A stretch of DNA of 64,000 nucleotides. Origin: UBA6544 sp049601975 (GTDB taxonomy: Bacteria > Pseudomonadota > Alphaproteobacteria > UBA8366). The notes under the pieces were generated by a model. It ran no database searches. It saw nothing but the letters and a program-made list of their open reading frames with translations, and was not told the DNA's origin. Location of the stretch: NCBI GenBank assembly GCA_049601975.1, contig JBMYRC010000004.1, positions 1 to 64,000 of the forward strand, given 5' to 3'. This document shows, piece after piece, positions 34,236 through 43,562 of this stretch (position 1 is the first letter of the stretch; each line of letters starts with the position of its first letter). A program made the position numbers and the translations under genes.

Positions 34236-35209
34236 TGCGCAGCCTCCGAGAAGACGTCGTCCAAGGCCGCCTCGGGCTCCGGAAATGGGCTGGCTTTTGC
34301 GAAACCGACCGCGGCTTCGATCTTCGCGAGAATTACACGGTCCATCTCATCCCATTCGTCATCAGTCAGTTGGCCTTGCTGCTGTTGCAATTCGGCTCGC
34401 AGGCGAGGAATTGGATCTTTTTTCTTCCAAGCCTCTACTTCGTCACCGGGGCGCGGTTCGGCTTGAGTCGGCCGTTCCGTGTGGCGGCCCCAGCGATAGG
34501 TCTTGCACTCGATCAAGGTTGGACCTTCGCCGGCGCGGGCTCTGGCGACGGCTTCAGTCGCCGCCTCGTAGACTGCGAAAATATCGTTGCCGTCGACAAT
34601 GATACCTGGAATGCCGTAGCCATGGGCGCGCGCCGCAACGTCCGGATGCGCCAGCGTCTTTGTTGATGCCGTATTAGCGGCGTATAGATTGTTCTCGCAG
34701 ACATAAAGCATCGGTAGCTTCCATTTGGCCGCGATATTAATCGATTCATGGAATGGGCCTGCATTCGAGGCGCCATCACCGAAGAACGAGACCGCGACCC
34801 GGCCATCGCCGTCCATCTGCGCGGCGAGTCCCGCGCCCGTGACGATGGAAATGCCGCCGGCGACAATACCGTTCGCGCCCAACATGCCAATGTCGAAATC
34901 GGCGATATGCATCGATCCGCCCTTACCCTTGCAGTAGCCGGTCTCGCGGCCGTAGAGCTCGGCCATCATGCGCTCGAGATCGGCGCCCTTGGCGATGCAA
35001 TGGCCGTGACCGCGGTGGGTGCTGATGATCTTGTCACCGTCTTCTAGGGCTGAGCATACGCCAACCGCGACCGCTTCCTCGCCGATATAGGAATGCACGA
35101 CCCCATAAATATCGCCCTCGATGTAATCTTTGGTGGCGCGCTCCTCAAAACGCCGGATCGTCTGCATTTGCCGGAGCATTTTGCGTTGCATTTCAGGATT
35201 TGGACGCAT
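34232..35209 (-). CDS. 2-oxoacid dehydrogenase E1 component, alpha subunit
   Basis: Thiamine diphosphate-binding subunit of 325 residues. The ThDP motif runs from FFGDGASNAGPFHESINIAA to LYVCENNLYA (GDG...NN, residues ~160-193). Other marks: IRRFEERATKDYIEGDI, SYIGEEAVAVGVCSALEDGD, HRGHGHCIAKGADLERMMAEL, GKGGSMHIADF. With the beta subunit it decarboxylates a 2-oxoacid or acetoin and would normally pass the product to a lipoyl E2. Substrate (pyruvate, branched chain, acetoin) cannot be decided. Overlap with beta suggests coupling. Confidence 0.9.
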   Translation of the reverse strand: MRPNPEMQRKMLRQMQTIRRFEERATKDYIEGDIYGVVHSYIGEEAVAVGVCSALEDGDKIISTHRGHGHCIAKGADLERMMAELYGRETGYCKGKGGSMHIADFDIGMLGANGIVAGGISIVTGAGLAAQMDGDGRVAVSFFGDGASNAGPFHESINIAAKWKLPMLYVCENNLYAANTASTKTLAHPDVAARAHGYGIPGIIVDGNDIFAVYEAATEAVARARAGEGPTLIECKTYRWGRHTERPTQAEPRPGDEVEAWKKKDPIPRLRAELQQQQGQLTDDEWDEMDRVILAKIEAAVGFAKASPFPEPEAALDDVFSEAAQ

Positions 35210-35238
35210 GGAAGTCGCCTCGCTTATTCAAAAAAGAG

Positions 35239-36087
35239 TTACAGTGCGGCATTTACGTCCGATGGGGTGCCGAGGCCAAGGGACAATTCTCGATGGTCGC
35301 GGGTAATTTCTGCGAAGACAGCGCGCAACATCCGCGCCTTGTCGCGCCCGTAGCGCTCGGTAATGCGCTCCTCGCCTTCCGGTGTATTCATCGCGTCGCG
35401 CAATGGCTGGTACATGGCAGCGATCAGTCGGTGGCATTCCATATCTTCGAACGGAATGTCCTGAGCTGCGGTCGGTGCGCCCATATTGCCGTTGATGACA
35501 TCGGTGAGCCACCGGCGGCGTTTCTTGAGGTCGATGAAATGATGGCAAATAGTGATCAAGACCTCTGAGACTACTTCCGCCGCGTCCGGCTCCTCGTGCA
35601 CCATTTTCCAATTAAACGCGGTGCCGTGCTGAGATTTCATACGCGACACCATGGTACGGCAAAAATCTTCGTGCTTATTGCTGCGTTCCTCGCCAAGCAT
35701 TTGCAGCATGGCCACGACGAAGCCAGGAATGATGCGGCGTGAGAGGTGCTCGCCTTGAACGGGCACTTGATCGCCAGTCGGAAATAGATGCACGAAGGTG
35801 TTGACCATTAAGCGCTCGAACGGATATCGGCGTTCTTTGTCCCAGCGCAGGCGTTCGGCAGCGAAAGTGCATTCACGCCAAGCTTCGTTGAAGAATGCGG
35901 TCGTGTCCTCGCCGGGATCGGCCTTGAAACGTTGTAGTTCTTCCCGGACATCGCTGGCGGATAGATTACCACCTTGCGACTCCGCGCGCCGAAGTATGCG
36001 TTCTACGGCAAAATCCAGGCCTTGTTCGAAAATCGCCCGAAATTTCACCGGCCCGTCTTCGGAATTGGCGCTAGAATCATCGGCCAT
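35239..36087 (-). CDS. Conserved hypothetical protein
   Basis: 282 residues, soluble, rich in charged residues and Arg/Glu; I do not recognise a domain. Notable segments: EAWRECTFAAERLRWDKERR, VNTFVHLFPTG, RRIIPGFVVAMLQMLGEE, CHHFIDLKKRRRWLTDVING, ECHRLIAAMYQPLRDAM. It is mostly helical in appearance. ATG at 36087 with GGGAGAG upstream; a longer frame to 36123 is less likely. It precedes the E1 alpha gene by 29 bases on the same strand, so it may be the first gene of that operon and could encode an accessory protein, an inference from position only. Confidence 0.7.
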   Translation of the reverse strand: MADDSSANSEDGPVKFRAIFEQGLDFAVERILRRAESQGGNLSASDVREELQRFKADPGEDTTAFFNEAWRECTFAAERLRWDKERRYPFERLMVNTFVHLFPTGDQVPVQGEHLSRRIIPGFVVAMLQMLGEERSNKHEDFCRTMVSRMKSQHGTAFNWKMVHEEPDAAEVVSEVLITICHHFIDLKKRRRWLTDVINGNMGAPTAAQDIPFEDMECHRLIAAMYQPLRDAMNTPEGEERITERYGRDKARMLRAVFAEITRDHRELSLGLGTPSDVNAAL

Positions 36088-36266
36088 ACGGTAAACTCTC
36101 CCAACACTACTATCGCCGTCCACGCCGCTTCGATGAATTCAGCCTTGCGCGGGCGGGCGCTGTGACTAACTTTCCAAAAAAAGAATAGTCTGTTAGCAGG
36201 GGCCTTGCCACTATCCACGGCAAATAAGACGGTGCCCCGACCATTCCGGAGAATACGTGCGGACCG

Positions 36267-37934
36267 ATGACCGATCGTTTGACCATTACGCTGGCGCAGC
36301 TGAATCCTGTTGTCGGTGCCATTAACGGCAATATCGACAAGGTGCGGGAAGCCCGCCGCCAAGCTGCGTCGGAGGGCGCTGATCTTGTCGTTTGCAGTGA
36401 ACTCGTTGTCTCCGGCTATCCGCCGGAAGATCTGGTGCTCAAGCCGTTTTTCCTTGAGAAAGTCGAAGATGCGGTGCGAGCCTTCGCGGAAGAGACTGCC
36501 GATGGCGGCCCTGCCGTACTATTGACCGCGCCGTGGCGCGACGGCGGTGCGACCTATAATGCGGCATTGTTGCTGGCAGGCGGCAAAATCACTGCCACCC
36601 GGTTTAAGCGTGATCTGCCGAATTACGGCGTCTTCGATGAGATGCGCGTGTTCGCGCCGGGGCCGATGCCGGGACCGATCGACTTTAAAGGTGTGCGGAT
36701 CGGGGTGCCGATTTGTGAGGACATCTGGACACCGGACGTGCCCGAATGCCTGCAAGAATCAGGCGCGGAAATCTTGCTGGTGCCGAACGGTTCTCCCTAC
36801 GATATCGCGAAGACGGATCAGCGCCTGCAACACGCCGTGGCACGGGTGACGGAGACCGGCTTGCCGCTGGTATATGTGAACCAAGTCGGCGGGCAGGATG
36901 AGCTCGTCTTTGACGGGGCATCCTTCGTGATTAACGCGGATCATTCCTTGGCGGTCCAAGCAGTCGACTGGGCGGAAGCCGTCGTCACGACGCAGTGGCG
37001 CCGAGGCGATGACGATGTTTGGGTGTGCGAGACGGGTGCGTTGGAGAAACCGTCGGAAGATCTCGAATCGATCTATCAAGCCATGACCTTGGGATTACGG
37101 GATTATGTGGAGAAGAATGGATTTCCGGGTGTCTTGATCGGGCTTTCGGGCGGTGTCGACTCAGCGATCACGGCAGCGGTGGCGGTCGATGCGCTGGGGG
37201 CGGACCGGGTGCGCTGCGTGATGATGCCGTCGCCCTATACCAGCGAGGAAAGCCTGGAGGATGCGGAGGAAGCCGCGCAGTTGATGGGCGTGCAGTTGGA
37301 CGATGTAGGCATTCAACCGGCGATGACGGCGTTTGAGGGCATGCTGAAGCCGATTTTCGGTGACGCGGCGGCGGATGTGACGGAAGAGAATATCCAAGCG
37401 CGCAGCCGCGGTCTGATCCTGATGGGTATTTCCAATAAGCTCGGCTACATGCTGCTGACCACCGGCAACAAGTCGGAAATGTCGGTTGGCTACGCCACGC
37501 TCTACGGCGATATGTGTGGCGGCTACTCCGTATTGAAAGACGTCTATAAGACGACGGTCTTCGATTTGTGCCATTGGCGAAATAAGACGACACCGGAAAA
37601 CCTATTGGGCCCCGTAGGCCGCGTCATCCCGGAGCGGATCATCACCAAGCCGCCATCGGCTGAACTTCGCCCCGACCAGAAGGATGAGGATTCGCTGCCG
37701 TCTTATGACAAGCTCGACGATATTCTGCGCTGCTTGATCGAGGAAGAGATGAGCGTCGAGGAAATAGTTGCCCTTGACCACGAGCCGGAGACGGTACAGC
37801 GGATATGGCACATGTTGGATTTGGCCGAATACAAACGCCGCCAAGCCCCGCCGGGAGTGAAAATCACGCACCGCGCCTTCGGTCGCGAGCGCCGATATCC
37901 GATCACCAATAGTTTCCGGCGCATTTTGTTGTGA
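36267..37934 (+). CDS. nadE: Glutamine-dependent NAD+ synthetase
   Basis: Last step of NAD synthesis: amidates nicotinate adenine dinucleotide. At 555 residues it has two domains. The N-terminal nitrilase-fold glutaminase has Glu in LVVCSELVVSGYPPEDL, Lys in FKRDLPNYGVFDE and Cys in GVPICEDIWTPDVPE; the C-terminal synthetase has the PP-loop IGLSGGVDSAITAAVAVDA (residues ~291-309), GNKSEMSVGYATLYGD, and ITKPPSAELRPDQKDEDSLP. The complete set of catalytic residues is visible. The convergent dead DMT transporter ends 10 bases after it. Confidence 0.96.
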   Translation: MTDRLTITLAQLNPVVGAINGNIDKVREARRQAASEGADLVVCSELVVSGYPPEDLVLKPFFLEKVEDAVRAFAEETADGGPAVLLTAPWRDGGATYNAALLLAGGKITATRFKRDLPNYGVFDEMRVFAPGPMPGPIDFKGVRIGVPICEDIWTPDVPECLQESGAEILLVPNGSPYDIAKTDQRLQHAVARVTETGLPLVYVNQVGGQDELVFDGASFVINADHSLAVQAVDWAEAVVTTQWRRGDDDVWVCETGALEKPSEDLESIYQAMTLGLRDYVEKNGFPGVLIGLSGGVDSAITAAVAVDALGADRVRCVMMPSPYTSEESLEDAEEAAQLMGVQLDDVGIQPAMTAFEGMLKPIFGDAAADVTEENIQARSRGLILMGISNKLGYMLLTTGNKSEMSVGYATLYGDMCGGYSVLKDVYKTTVFDLCHWRNKTTPENLLGPVGRVIPERIITKPPSAELRPDQKDEDSLPSYDKLDDILRCLIEEEMSVEEIVALDHEPETVQRIWHMLDLAEYKRRQAPPGVKITHRAFGRERRYPITNSFRRILL

Positions 37935-37944
37935 AATCTCACAT

Positions 37945-38785
37945 TTAGGGCTGCAGCAGTGCGGGGCCGATAACGACACATAGCGCCGCCGGTATCCGCG
38001 TTTGAGCAAGTGGTTCGCGCAAGATAAATGTGCTCAGCAGTAGACCAAAAATAACACTGGTCTCCCTGAGTGCGGCGACGGCAGCAATCGGTGCCTCGGT
38101 TATCGCCCAAATCGCGGCCCAGAAGGCAAGCAGGCTCAGCCCTACCCCGGTAACGGCGGAAAACCAAGTGCCGGTTGCGGGATACAGGACTGCAATGTGT
38201 CCCCCCGCTGCGGAACGGCGATTAGCGTGATTGGCACCGCATCCAAGACGAAGAGCAAACATGCATAGTCATGCGGTGACCCGGAAAGGCGGGCACCGCT
38301 ACCGTCAACCGTTGAGTAAGATGCAATGAAACAAGTTGTGGCGGGAGCCCACATGGTTGCGTGATAATTTCTTCGTTTCAGTCCAGCGCCCAAGAATGTG
38401 AGGGCTGCTAGTCCCATGCAAATCGCCATGACACCAAGATATCCGCTCAAGGACAGAATTTAACCGATGAGCAGCCAAGTTGCGACCGCAGTGATTAATG
38501 GCGCTGCGCCCCGCGCTATCGGATATACCGGCGACATATCTCAGGCGCCCGCACCAGAAATACTTTGTATCCGGTGTGCAGTGCCACCTATGCTGCGAGA
38601 TAGGGCCAACTCTGTGAAGTCACGATGGGCACGAAGAAGAGGATTGGCCGCGCCAGAAGGTCAAGCAACAGATTGATTTGGGCAATCACTGTCAGTCGAT
38701 CCCCTTGGGCTTTGAGAATTGTGTTCCATTCGGCGTGGCAGAATGCAGCGGCGAGAACGACAAGAACGACCAGAGACGAAATTTT
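37945..38785 (-). pseudogene. EamA/DMT-family transporter, broken
   Basis: Multi-helix drug/metabolite transporter in several frames. 5' part: SSLVVLVVLAAAFCHAEWN, ILKAQGDRLTVIAQINLLL, then TAG at 38588-38590, VALHTGYKVFLVRA; after a shift near 38550: MSPVYPIARGAAPLITAV, TAA at 38460-38462, SLSGYLGVMAICMGLAALTF; after a shift near 38225: FSAVTGVGLSLLAFWAAIW, APIAAVAALRETSVIFGLLL. The order matches the family (HAxWNxxxK start, ARGxAPL, ALRExSVxFG). The start codon seems lost. Divergent from the LysR pseudogene, the usual layout of a LysR-controlled exporter. Confidence 0.78.
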
Positions 38786-38802
38786 ACACTTTTGGGATTA
38801 TT

Positions 38803-38815
38803 TGAGAAAATCTCA
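38803..38815. promoter_or_regulatory. Short palindrome in the AT-rich LysR/DMT intergenic region
   Basis: TGAGAAAATCTCA, five-base perfect arms, in the AT-rich gap (about 38780-38880) between two divergent dead genes. It may be a remnant of the LysR-controlled promoter; this is speculative. Confidence 0.3.
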
Positions 38816-38878
38816 GTCAAGTAAAAAATGTGATAAGTAAAATCGATATATTGTCCAAATTTATGTGATAAAATCTCT

Positions 38879-39775
38879 TTGTTTAGGACGCTTCCCTCTT
38901 TAAATGGGCCCCGTGCCTTTGAAGCCGTTTCGCGGCTTGGAAGTTTTTCCGCCGCTGTGGATGAGCCTCATGGCGCTGTGAGCCGATTGGTGAAATCTCT
39001 TGAAGGGCAATTGGAGACCGTCTCGCTGACGCGAAGTCGGCAAGGGGCGGCAATGACAGGACATGGTACCCAACAGCATAGCCGTTTGCGGCCAGCCCTT
39101 GAACTCATGTGTGTCGGTGTGGATGAGATCAGTGCGGGAGAGGCCGCAGGTACGTTGACCCTTTCCTGCTACGGTACTTTTCTTATGCAGCTGGCTGATG
39201 CCGCGGTTTCATCGCTTTCGGGAATCGCACCCCGATATCGATATTAATTTCACCACCTATAATGATGTACCGGATTTCTATGATCGGACGACAGACTTGG
39301 CGATTTTGACAACACTGCCGGAAAAGATGGATTGCCTAACTTTAGTCCCGTTATTCGACGAACTCTTTGGGCCGGTTTGTCGACCGGGATTTCTTTCGAG
39401 CGAGCGCACGCAAGCGCTTTCGCAGCTTTCGGACGTGACAAATTTGCACACGAAAACCCGGCTTTCCGCTTGGGCTGAGACTGCGGAGCTGCGAGGGTTC
39501 GCGGTAAATCGAGGAGAGACGTTTGAGCATTTTATTTCATGCTACAAGCGGCAGCTTTGGCATTAGGTGTCGCCATCGGACCTCATGCATTGGTTGCTGA
39601 CAACTTGGCATCTGGGCAATTGGTTGGGCCGATGGAATTAGTTGCCAGCGGTCGTCGATATCATCTCTTGAAACGGACTTCAGCTGAACGTGACTCCCGA
39701 ATCCTTGATTTCCAGAACTGGCTCTTGCATGAAGTGCAGATATTCGAAAACCCGTACCCGCTTGAAACCGACTGA
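38879..39775 (+). pseudogene. LysR-family regulator (GcvA-like), broken
   Basis: Starts with LysR-type sequence (TLPSLNGPRAFEAVSRLGSF) but about four residues of the helix-turn-helix are missing (AAVDEPHGAVSRLVKSLEG), no ATG is present (TTG at 38879), and the frame shifts near 39200, where a second piece continues PRFHRFRESHPDIDINFTT and DLAILTTLPE, and again near 39535, where LQAAALALGVAIGPHALVAD and DNLASGQLVGP complete the effector domain. All pieces are in order. It was probably the regulator of the divergent DMT transporter. Confidence 0.8.
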
Positions 39776-39835
39776 TAATCTTGGCATACCCATCGCACCT
39801 GAGACCCCTCAGGTATTTGGATTTGGCAGGCCGAA

Positions 39836-41212
39836 ATGACGCTTCGCATTCACGACACGTATCAACGTAGGAAAGTTGATTTCGAACCGCACGACTCGAA
39901 TCATGTTCAGTTCTATGTCTGTGGGCCGACGGTCTACGACTATGCGCATATTGGCAATGCGCGGCCTATCGTTGTCTTTGATGTGTTGTATAGGTTGTTG
40001 CAGCGGCTGTATCCGAAGGTGACCTACGTTCGCAACATCACCGATATCGATGATAAGATTAACGCGCGCGCTGTCGAATCCGGCGAATCCATCAGCGAGA
40101 TCACAAAACGGACGACGGCGCAATTCCACGAAGATATCGGAGCGCTGGGTGCCATGGAACCCGATGTGGAGCCGTGCGCGACCGATCATGTCGCGGAGAT
40201 GATCGTGATGATCGAGGATTTGATCGCCAAGGGCCATGCTTATGCGGCGGACGGCCTCGTGCTGTTCAATGTGCCGTCCTGGGACGCTTATGGCCGATTG
40301 TCGCGTCATAGCCGGGATGAATTGGTCGCGGGCGCGCGGGTCGACGTGGCGCCCTATAAGCAGGACGCGGCGGATTTCGTGCTTTGGAAACCGTCGAGCG
40401 ACAATCTACCCGGCTGGGATAGTCCGTGGGGGCGGGGACGACCTGGATGGCACATCGAATGTTCGGCCATGGCGACCAAGTATCTTGGCGATCGTTTTGA
40501 CATTCATGGCGGCGGCCAAGATCTTATCTTCCCGCACCATGAAAACGAAATTGCCCAATGCCTATGCGACACTCCTGCTGATGGGTTTTCCAAATACTGG
40601 ATGCATAACGGCTATCTGATGTCGGAAGGCGAGAAGATGTCGAAATCTCTCGGCAACTTTTACACCATTAATGAGTTGCTGAAGGAATATCCAGGTGAGG
40701 CAGTACGCTTGCTGTTGCTAAAGACGCATTATCGCCAACCGCTCGATTTCACCAAGAAGGGGTTGGATGAAGCGAAGCGCGAGCTCGATCGGTTTTATGG
40801 GGCTTTGCGGGGCAGCGGTACAGCTAGCGGCGGCGAAGGGATTGATGATGCGGTCAAATCGGCCCTGACCGACGACATGAACACGCCGTCAGCGGTGACC
40901 GCTTTGCATGGAAAGTTACGCGATCTCAATAACACGCAAGATGTGGATGGGCGGGCGGCGGTCGCGCAATCTCTGGTCTACGCTGGGGCTGTGCTCGGTC
41001 TATTGCAAGACGATCCCGAAGCCTGGTTCACCTGGCGGCCCACCGGCGCTGGAGGTTTGGAAGACGGCGATATCGAAGCAATGATTCAGCAACGCACCGA
41101 CGCGCGGGCCGCGAAGGACTTCGCGACGTCAGACCGTATTCGCGACGAACTGGCGGATGCGGGCATTGTGCTGGAAGACAAACCCGATGGGACGATCTGG
41201 CGGCGGGGCTAA
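39836..41212 (+). CDS. cysS: Cysteinyl-tRNA synthetase
   Basis: Class I aminoacyl-tRNA synthetase of 458 residues. HIGH-type signature in YVCGPTVYDYAHIGNARP with the zinc-binding Cys, the further zinc ligands in GWHIECSAMA and FPHHENEIAQ, and the KMSKS motif in SEGEKMSKSLGNFYT. C-terminal helical DALR-like region and end segment (RIRDELADAGIVLEDKPDG) as in the family. It charges tRNA-Cys in the cytoplasm; it is complete. The start ATG at 39836 is followed by TLRIHDTYQRRKVDFEP, typical of the family. Confidence 0.97.
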   Translation: MTLRIHDTYQRRKVDFEPHDSNHVQFYVCGPTVYDYAHIGNARPIVVFDVLYRLLQRLYPKVTYVRNITDIDDKINARAVESGESISEITKRTTAQFHEDIGALGAMEPDVEPCATDHVAEMIVMIEDLIAKGHAYAADGLVLFNVPSWDAYGRLSRHSRDELVAGARVDVAPYKQDAADFVLWKPSSDNLPGWDSPWGRGRPGWHIECSAMATKYLGDRFDIHGGGQDLIFPHHENEIAQCLCDTPADGFSKYWMHNGYLMSEGEKMSKSLGNFYTINELLKEYPGEAVRLLLLKTHYRQPLDFTKKGLDEAKRELDRFYGALRGSGTASGGEGIDDAVKSALTDDMNTPSAVTALHGKLRDLNNTQDVDGRAAVAQSLVYAGAVLGLLQDDPEAWFTWRPTGAGGLEDGDIEAMIQQRTDARAAKDFATSDRIRDELADAGIVLEDKPDGTIWRRG

Positions 41213-41221
41213 CGTTGCACT

Positions 41222-41257
41222 GCCATTCCGGAAACCCGAACGGTCATCCGGAATGGC
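41222..41257. repeat. Inverted repeat between cysS and a convergent gene
   Basis: Perfect 11-base arms GCCATTCCGGA (41222-41232) and TCCGGAATGGC (41247-41257) with a 14-base loop. No T-run follows, so it is more like a dispersed repeat than an ideal terminator; a related CTGGAATGACGG lies at 41332-41343. Confidence 0.55.
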
Positions 41258-41349
41258 GGCCTGAGCCGAATAATTGAAATTCACGACGCTTGAGTAGACC
41301 TCAGGCACTAATTCAGGGTTCGCTATGCGCCCTGGAATGACGGGGTGAT

Positions 41350-41766
41350 TCACGCGCTCGGTGGTCCTTTCAATTCGACCGTATTGCCGTCGGGGTCCTG
41401 AATATAGATCGAGGGTCCGGTGCCGTCCGCGCCGTAGCGGGGCGACGTCTCCGGCGCTGTGATGCCGTGCTCTTCCAGATGTTTGCGGATGGTGGGTTCA
41501 TCCCAGGGTTCCACGCGCAGACAGAAATGATCAAGATTGAGACCATCGTCGCCGGGCGCAGGGCCGCCTTTGCGTCCGAGCTCACCATCGGTATCGACGA
41601 GGTCAATCAGCGATGCACCGGCGCGGAGCTGATGGAGCCCTAACCTGTCGATTGTACGCTCGACCTTGCAGCCGAGCACATTTTCGTAGAACCGGATCAT
41701 CTCCTGCAGTCGCTCTGTGCGAAGAACTAGATGATCGAGGCCTTTGGGGGAAATTGGTTTTGTCAT
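41350..41766 (-). CDS. VOC-family (glyoxalase/bleomycin-resistance fold) protein
   Basis: 138 residues, one vicinal-oxygen-chelate domain made of two beta-alpha-beta-beta-beta halves: GLDHLVLRTERLQEMIRFYE at the N-terminus with the metal His, LNLDHFCLRVEPWDEPTIRK in the second half, and SIYIQDPDGNTVELKGPPS with the metal Glu at the end. Family members are lyases, isomerases, dioxygenases or binding proteins. It lies 79 bases upstream-adjacent to the GMC oxidoreductase start is not the case: both run leftward and this gene is downstream of it. Function unknown. Confidence 0.82.
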   Translation of the reverse strand: MTKPISPKGLDHLVLRTERLQEMIRFYENVLGCKVERTIDRLGLHQLRAGASLIDLVDTDGELGRKGGPAPGDDGLNLDHFCLRVEPWDEPTIRKHLEEHGITAPETSPRYGADGTGPSIYIQDPDGNTVELKGPPSA

Positions 41767-41845
41767 TCTCGATATATCGGGATGATATTTAGTTTTTTAA
41801 TAGCCTCATCCTCTCCCACTTGCGGGGGAGGCTTAGAGTAGAGGG

Positions 41846-43546
41846 TTAACCCTTCAATATCGTATCTGCGATTTTCTCCGAGGTCATTAGTGTCGGGAAA
41901 TTAGTGTTCGCGCACGGGACGCACGGCATGATCGAGGCGTCGACCACCCGCAACCCCTGTGCGCCGTGGACCCGCCCCTGACTGTCGGTGACCGCCATGG
42001 GGTCGTCGGCGCGCCCCATGCGGTTCGAACACGACGCATGCCACGTGCCAGTCACACTGCGTTTCAGGTACGCGGCCAAGGCCTCGTCGTCGGACATCAG
42101 GGTAATGATATCGTCGCCTTCGGTGATGAAGGAGGAGATCAGCCATTTCCGGAACCAGGACGGGCCATCCATCATTTGCGCCAAGAAACCGGTCAGGATT
42201 TTGTTGCGCGCCGTCACTGTGCCGACCTTGCGCACGCGTTCGCTATAGGCGGATGGGAAGGCGTCTTTCGTAACGGCTTGGACGGCAGACGACATGAAAA
42301 TGTCGACGACGCGGCGATAGCCATCCATCAGACGGTCTAGATCGCGGGCGTCGGAGAGCATGTTGAACTCCACCATTGGCTCGACGCGCCAATCGCTCGA
42401 GGTAAGCGTCAATTGCCCGGTCGAATAGGTTTTGTTCACCCAAGCGAGCATTGAGCCCAAACGGTCGCCGACCGCGTGCCAGGCGGATTTCGCAACCACG
42501 GCGGCAAACATATCGCCCGCCGGGGCATGGTGCATGTTGGAGGAATAACGCCAGCCCAGATGGATGTGCCGACGCGTGAGGTCGTTGAGGCGCGCATCCG
42601 GCTGCATCCATGCGGACATTGCCGCCGCCGCGTGCTCCATCAGGTTTTGGCCGACACCTGCGCGCTCGAGACGCACCTCGATGCCCATGTCGTGGAGATG
42701 GCCAACTGGCCCGATGCCAGAGCGCAATAGCATGGCCGGTGAATGAATGGCGCCGCTGCACAGGATCACTTCGTTGGCATTGAATGTGTGCTCCTGGCCG
42801 TGTTGGACGGCGATCACGCCGACGGCCTTTGTGCCCTCGAACAGGATTTCCTTCACTTGGATTTCGGATTCGATGCGCAGGTTTTCACGGCTCCGCGTTT
42901 GCGGATCGAGATAACCAATGGCGGCGGAGACGCGTCGGTCATAGAGGTTCGACATCGTTACCGGGAAATAGCCGTCTCGGAATTCACCGTTTTGGTCGGC
43001 GATATATTCGGCACCTTGCTCCTCCAACGCGGCGGCGATGCCTTTCACGTAGCTCGGCCATTGATCGGAGAAGATGCGGCGGACGGGAATGCGGCCTTCT
43101 TGGCCGTGAAATTCGTCGTCAAAATCGAGATCTCGTTCGACCTTCTTGAAATAGGGCAGGCATTCCTCCCAGCTCCAGCCCTCGGCACCGCGTTCGCCCC
43201 ATTCTTCGTAATCGGTGGGGGCACCCCGGTTTGCGAGCTGGCCATTGATGCTGGAGCCGCCACCCATAACGCGGGCTTGTTCGTATTGCTTGGCGGGTGG
43301 CCGGTCGTCCGGATTGTTGTGGGATTGCGGGCCGATATGGACCTTCAAGCCGTTCCAGATGAATTTCGGGTTGAAGTAGACCTTGCCTGGATAGCTATCG
43401 AGGATTTCTTCTGGCACCTGATTATGCGGCGTGTCGATCCCGGCTTCCAGGAGCAGGACCTGATTTGAGCTGCGCGAGGACAAGCGGTTGGCCTGGACGC
43501 TGCCGGCGGAACCGCCGCCGACAATGATGTAATCGTAAGTCGTCAT
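41846..43546 (-). CDS. GMC-family FAD oxidoreductase (choline dehydrogenase-like)
   Basis: Alcohol dehydrogenase/oxidase of 566 residues. FAD motif YIIVGGGSAGSVQANRLSS at the N-terminus; the GMC signature region RVMGGGSSINGQLANRGAP (residues ~91-109); second signature EVILCSGAIHSPAMLLRSGIG, split at GAIHSP; C-terminal catalytic His region in VTGTWHASCSNRMG and active-site Asn/His in VPCANTNFPTLMTSEKIA. Substrates of the family include choline, sugars, alkanols and PEG. It is followed by a VOC gene and preceded by an ABM gene and a TauD-like gene in the same direction, a possible catabolic unit. Confidence 0.92.
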   Translation of the reverse strand: MTTYDYIIVGGGSAGSVQANRLSSRSSNQVLLLEAGIDTPHNQVPEEILDSYPGKVYFNPKFIWNGLKVHIGPQSHNNPDDRPPAKQYEQARVMGGGSSINGQLANRGAPTDYEEWGERGAEGWSWEECLPYFKKVERDLDFDDEFHGQEGRIPVRRIFSDQWPSYVKGIAAALEEQGAEYIADQNGEFRDGYFPVTMSNLYDRRVSAAIGYLDPQTRSRENLRIESEIQVKEILFEGTKAVGVIAVQHGQEHTFNANEVILCSGAIHSPAMLLRSGIGPVGHLHDMGIEVRLERAGVGQNLMEHAAAAMSAWMQPDARLNDLTRRHIHLGWRYSSNMHHAPAGDMFAAVVAKSAWHAVGDRLGSMLAWVNKTYSTGQLTLTSSDWRVEPMVEFNMLSDARDLDRLMDGYRRVVDIFMSSAVQAVTKDAFPSAYSERVRKVGTVTARNKILTGFLAQMMDGPSWFRKWLISSFITEGDDIITLMSDDEALAAYLKRSVTGTWHASCSNRMGRADDPMAVTDSQGRVHGAQGLRVVDASIMPCVPCANTNFPTLMTSEKIADTILKG

Positions 43547-43562
43547 GGAAGCCTCGTGCCGA

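Noticed and set aside
7336..38590. Most in-frame stops in the broken genes are TAG, suggesting amber recoding (pyrrolysine or suppressor tRNA)
   Set aside because: Frameshifts and a deletion occur in the same genes, the replaced family residues differ, TAA and TGA also occur, and intact genes here (nitroreductase, CoA transferase, GIY-YIG) end in TAG.
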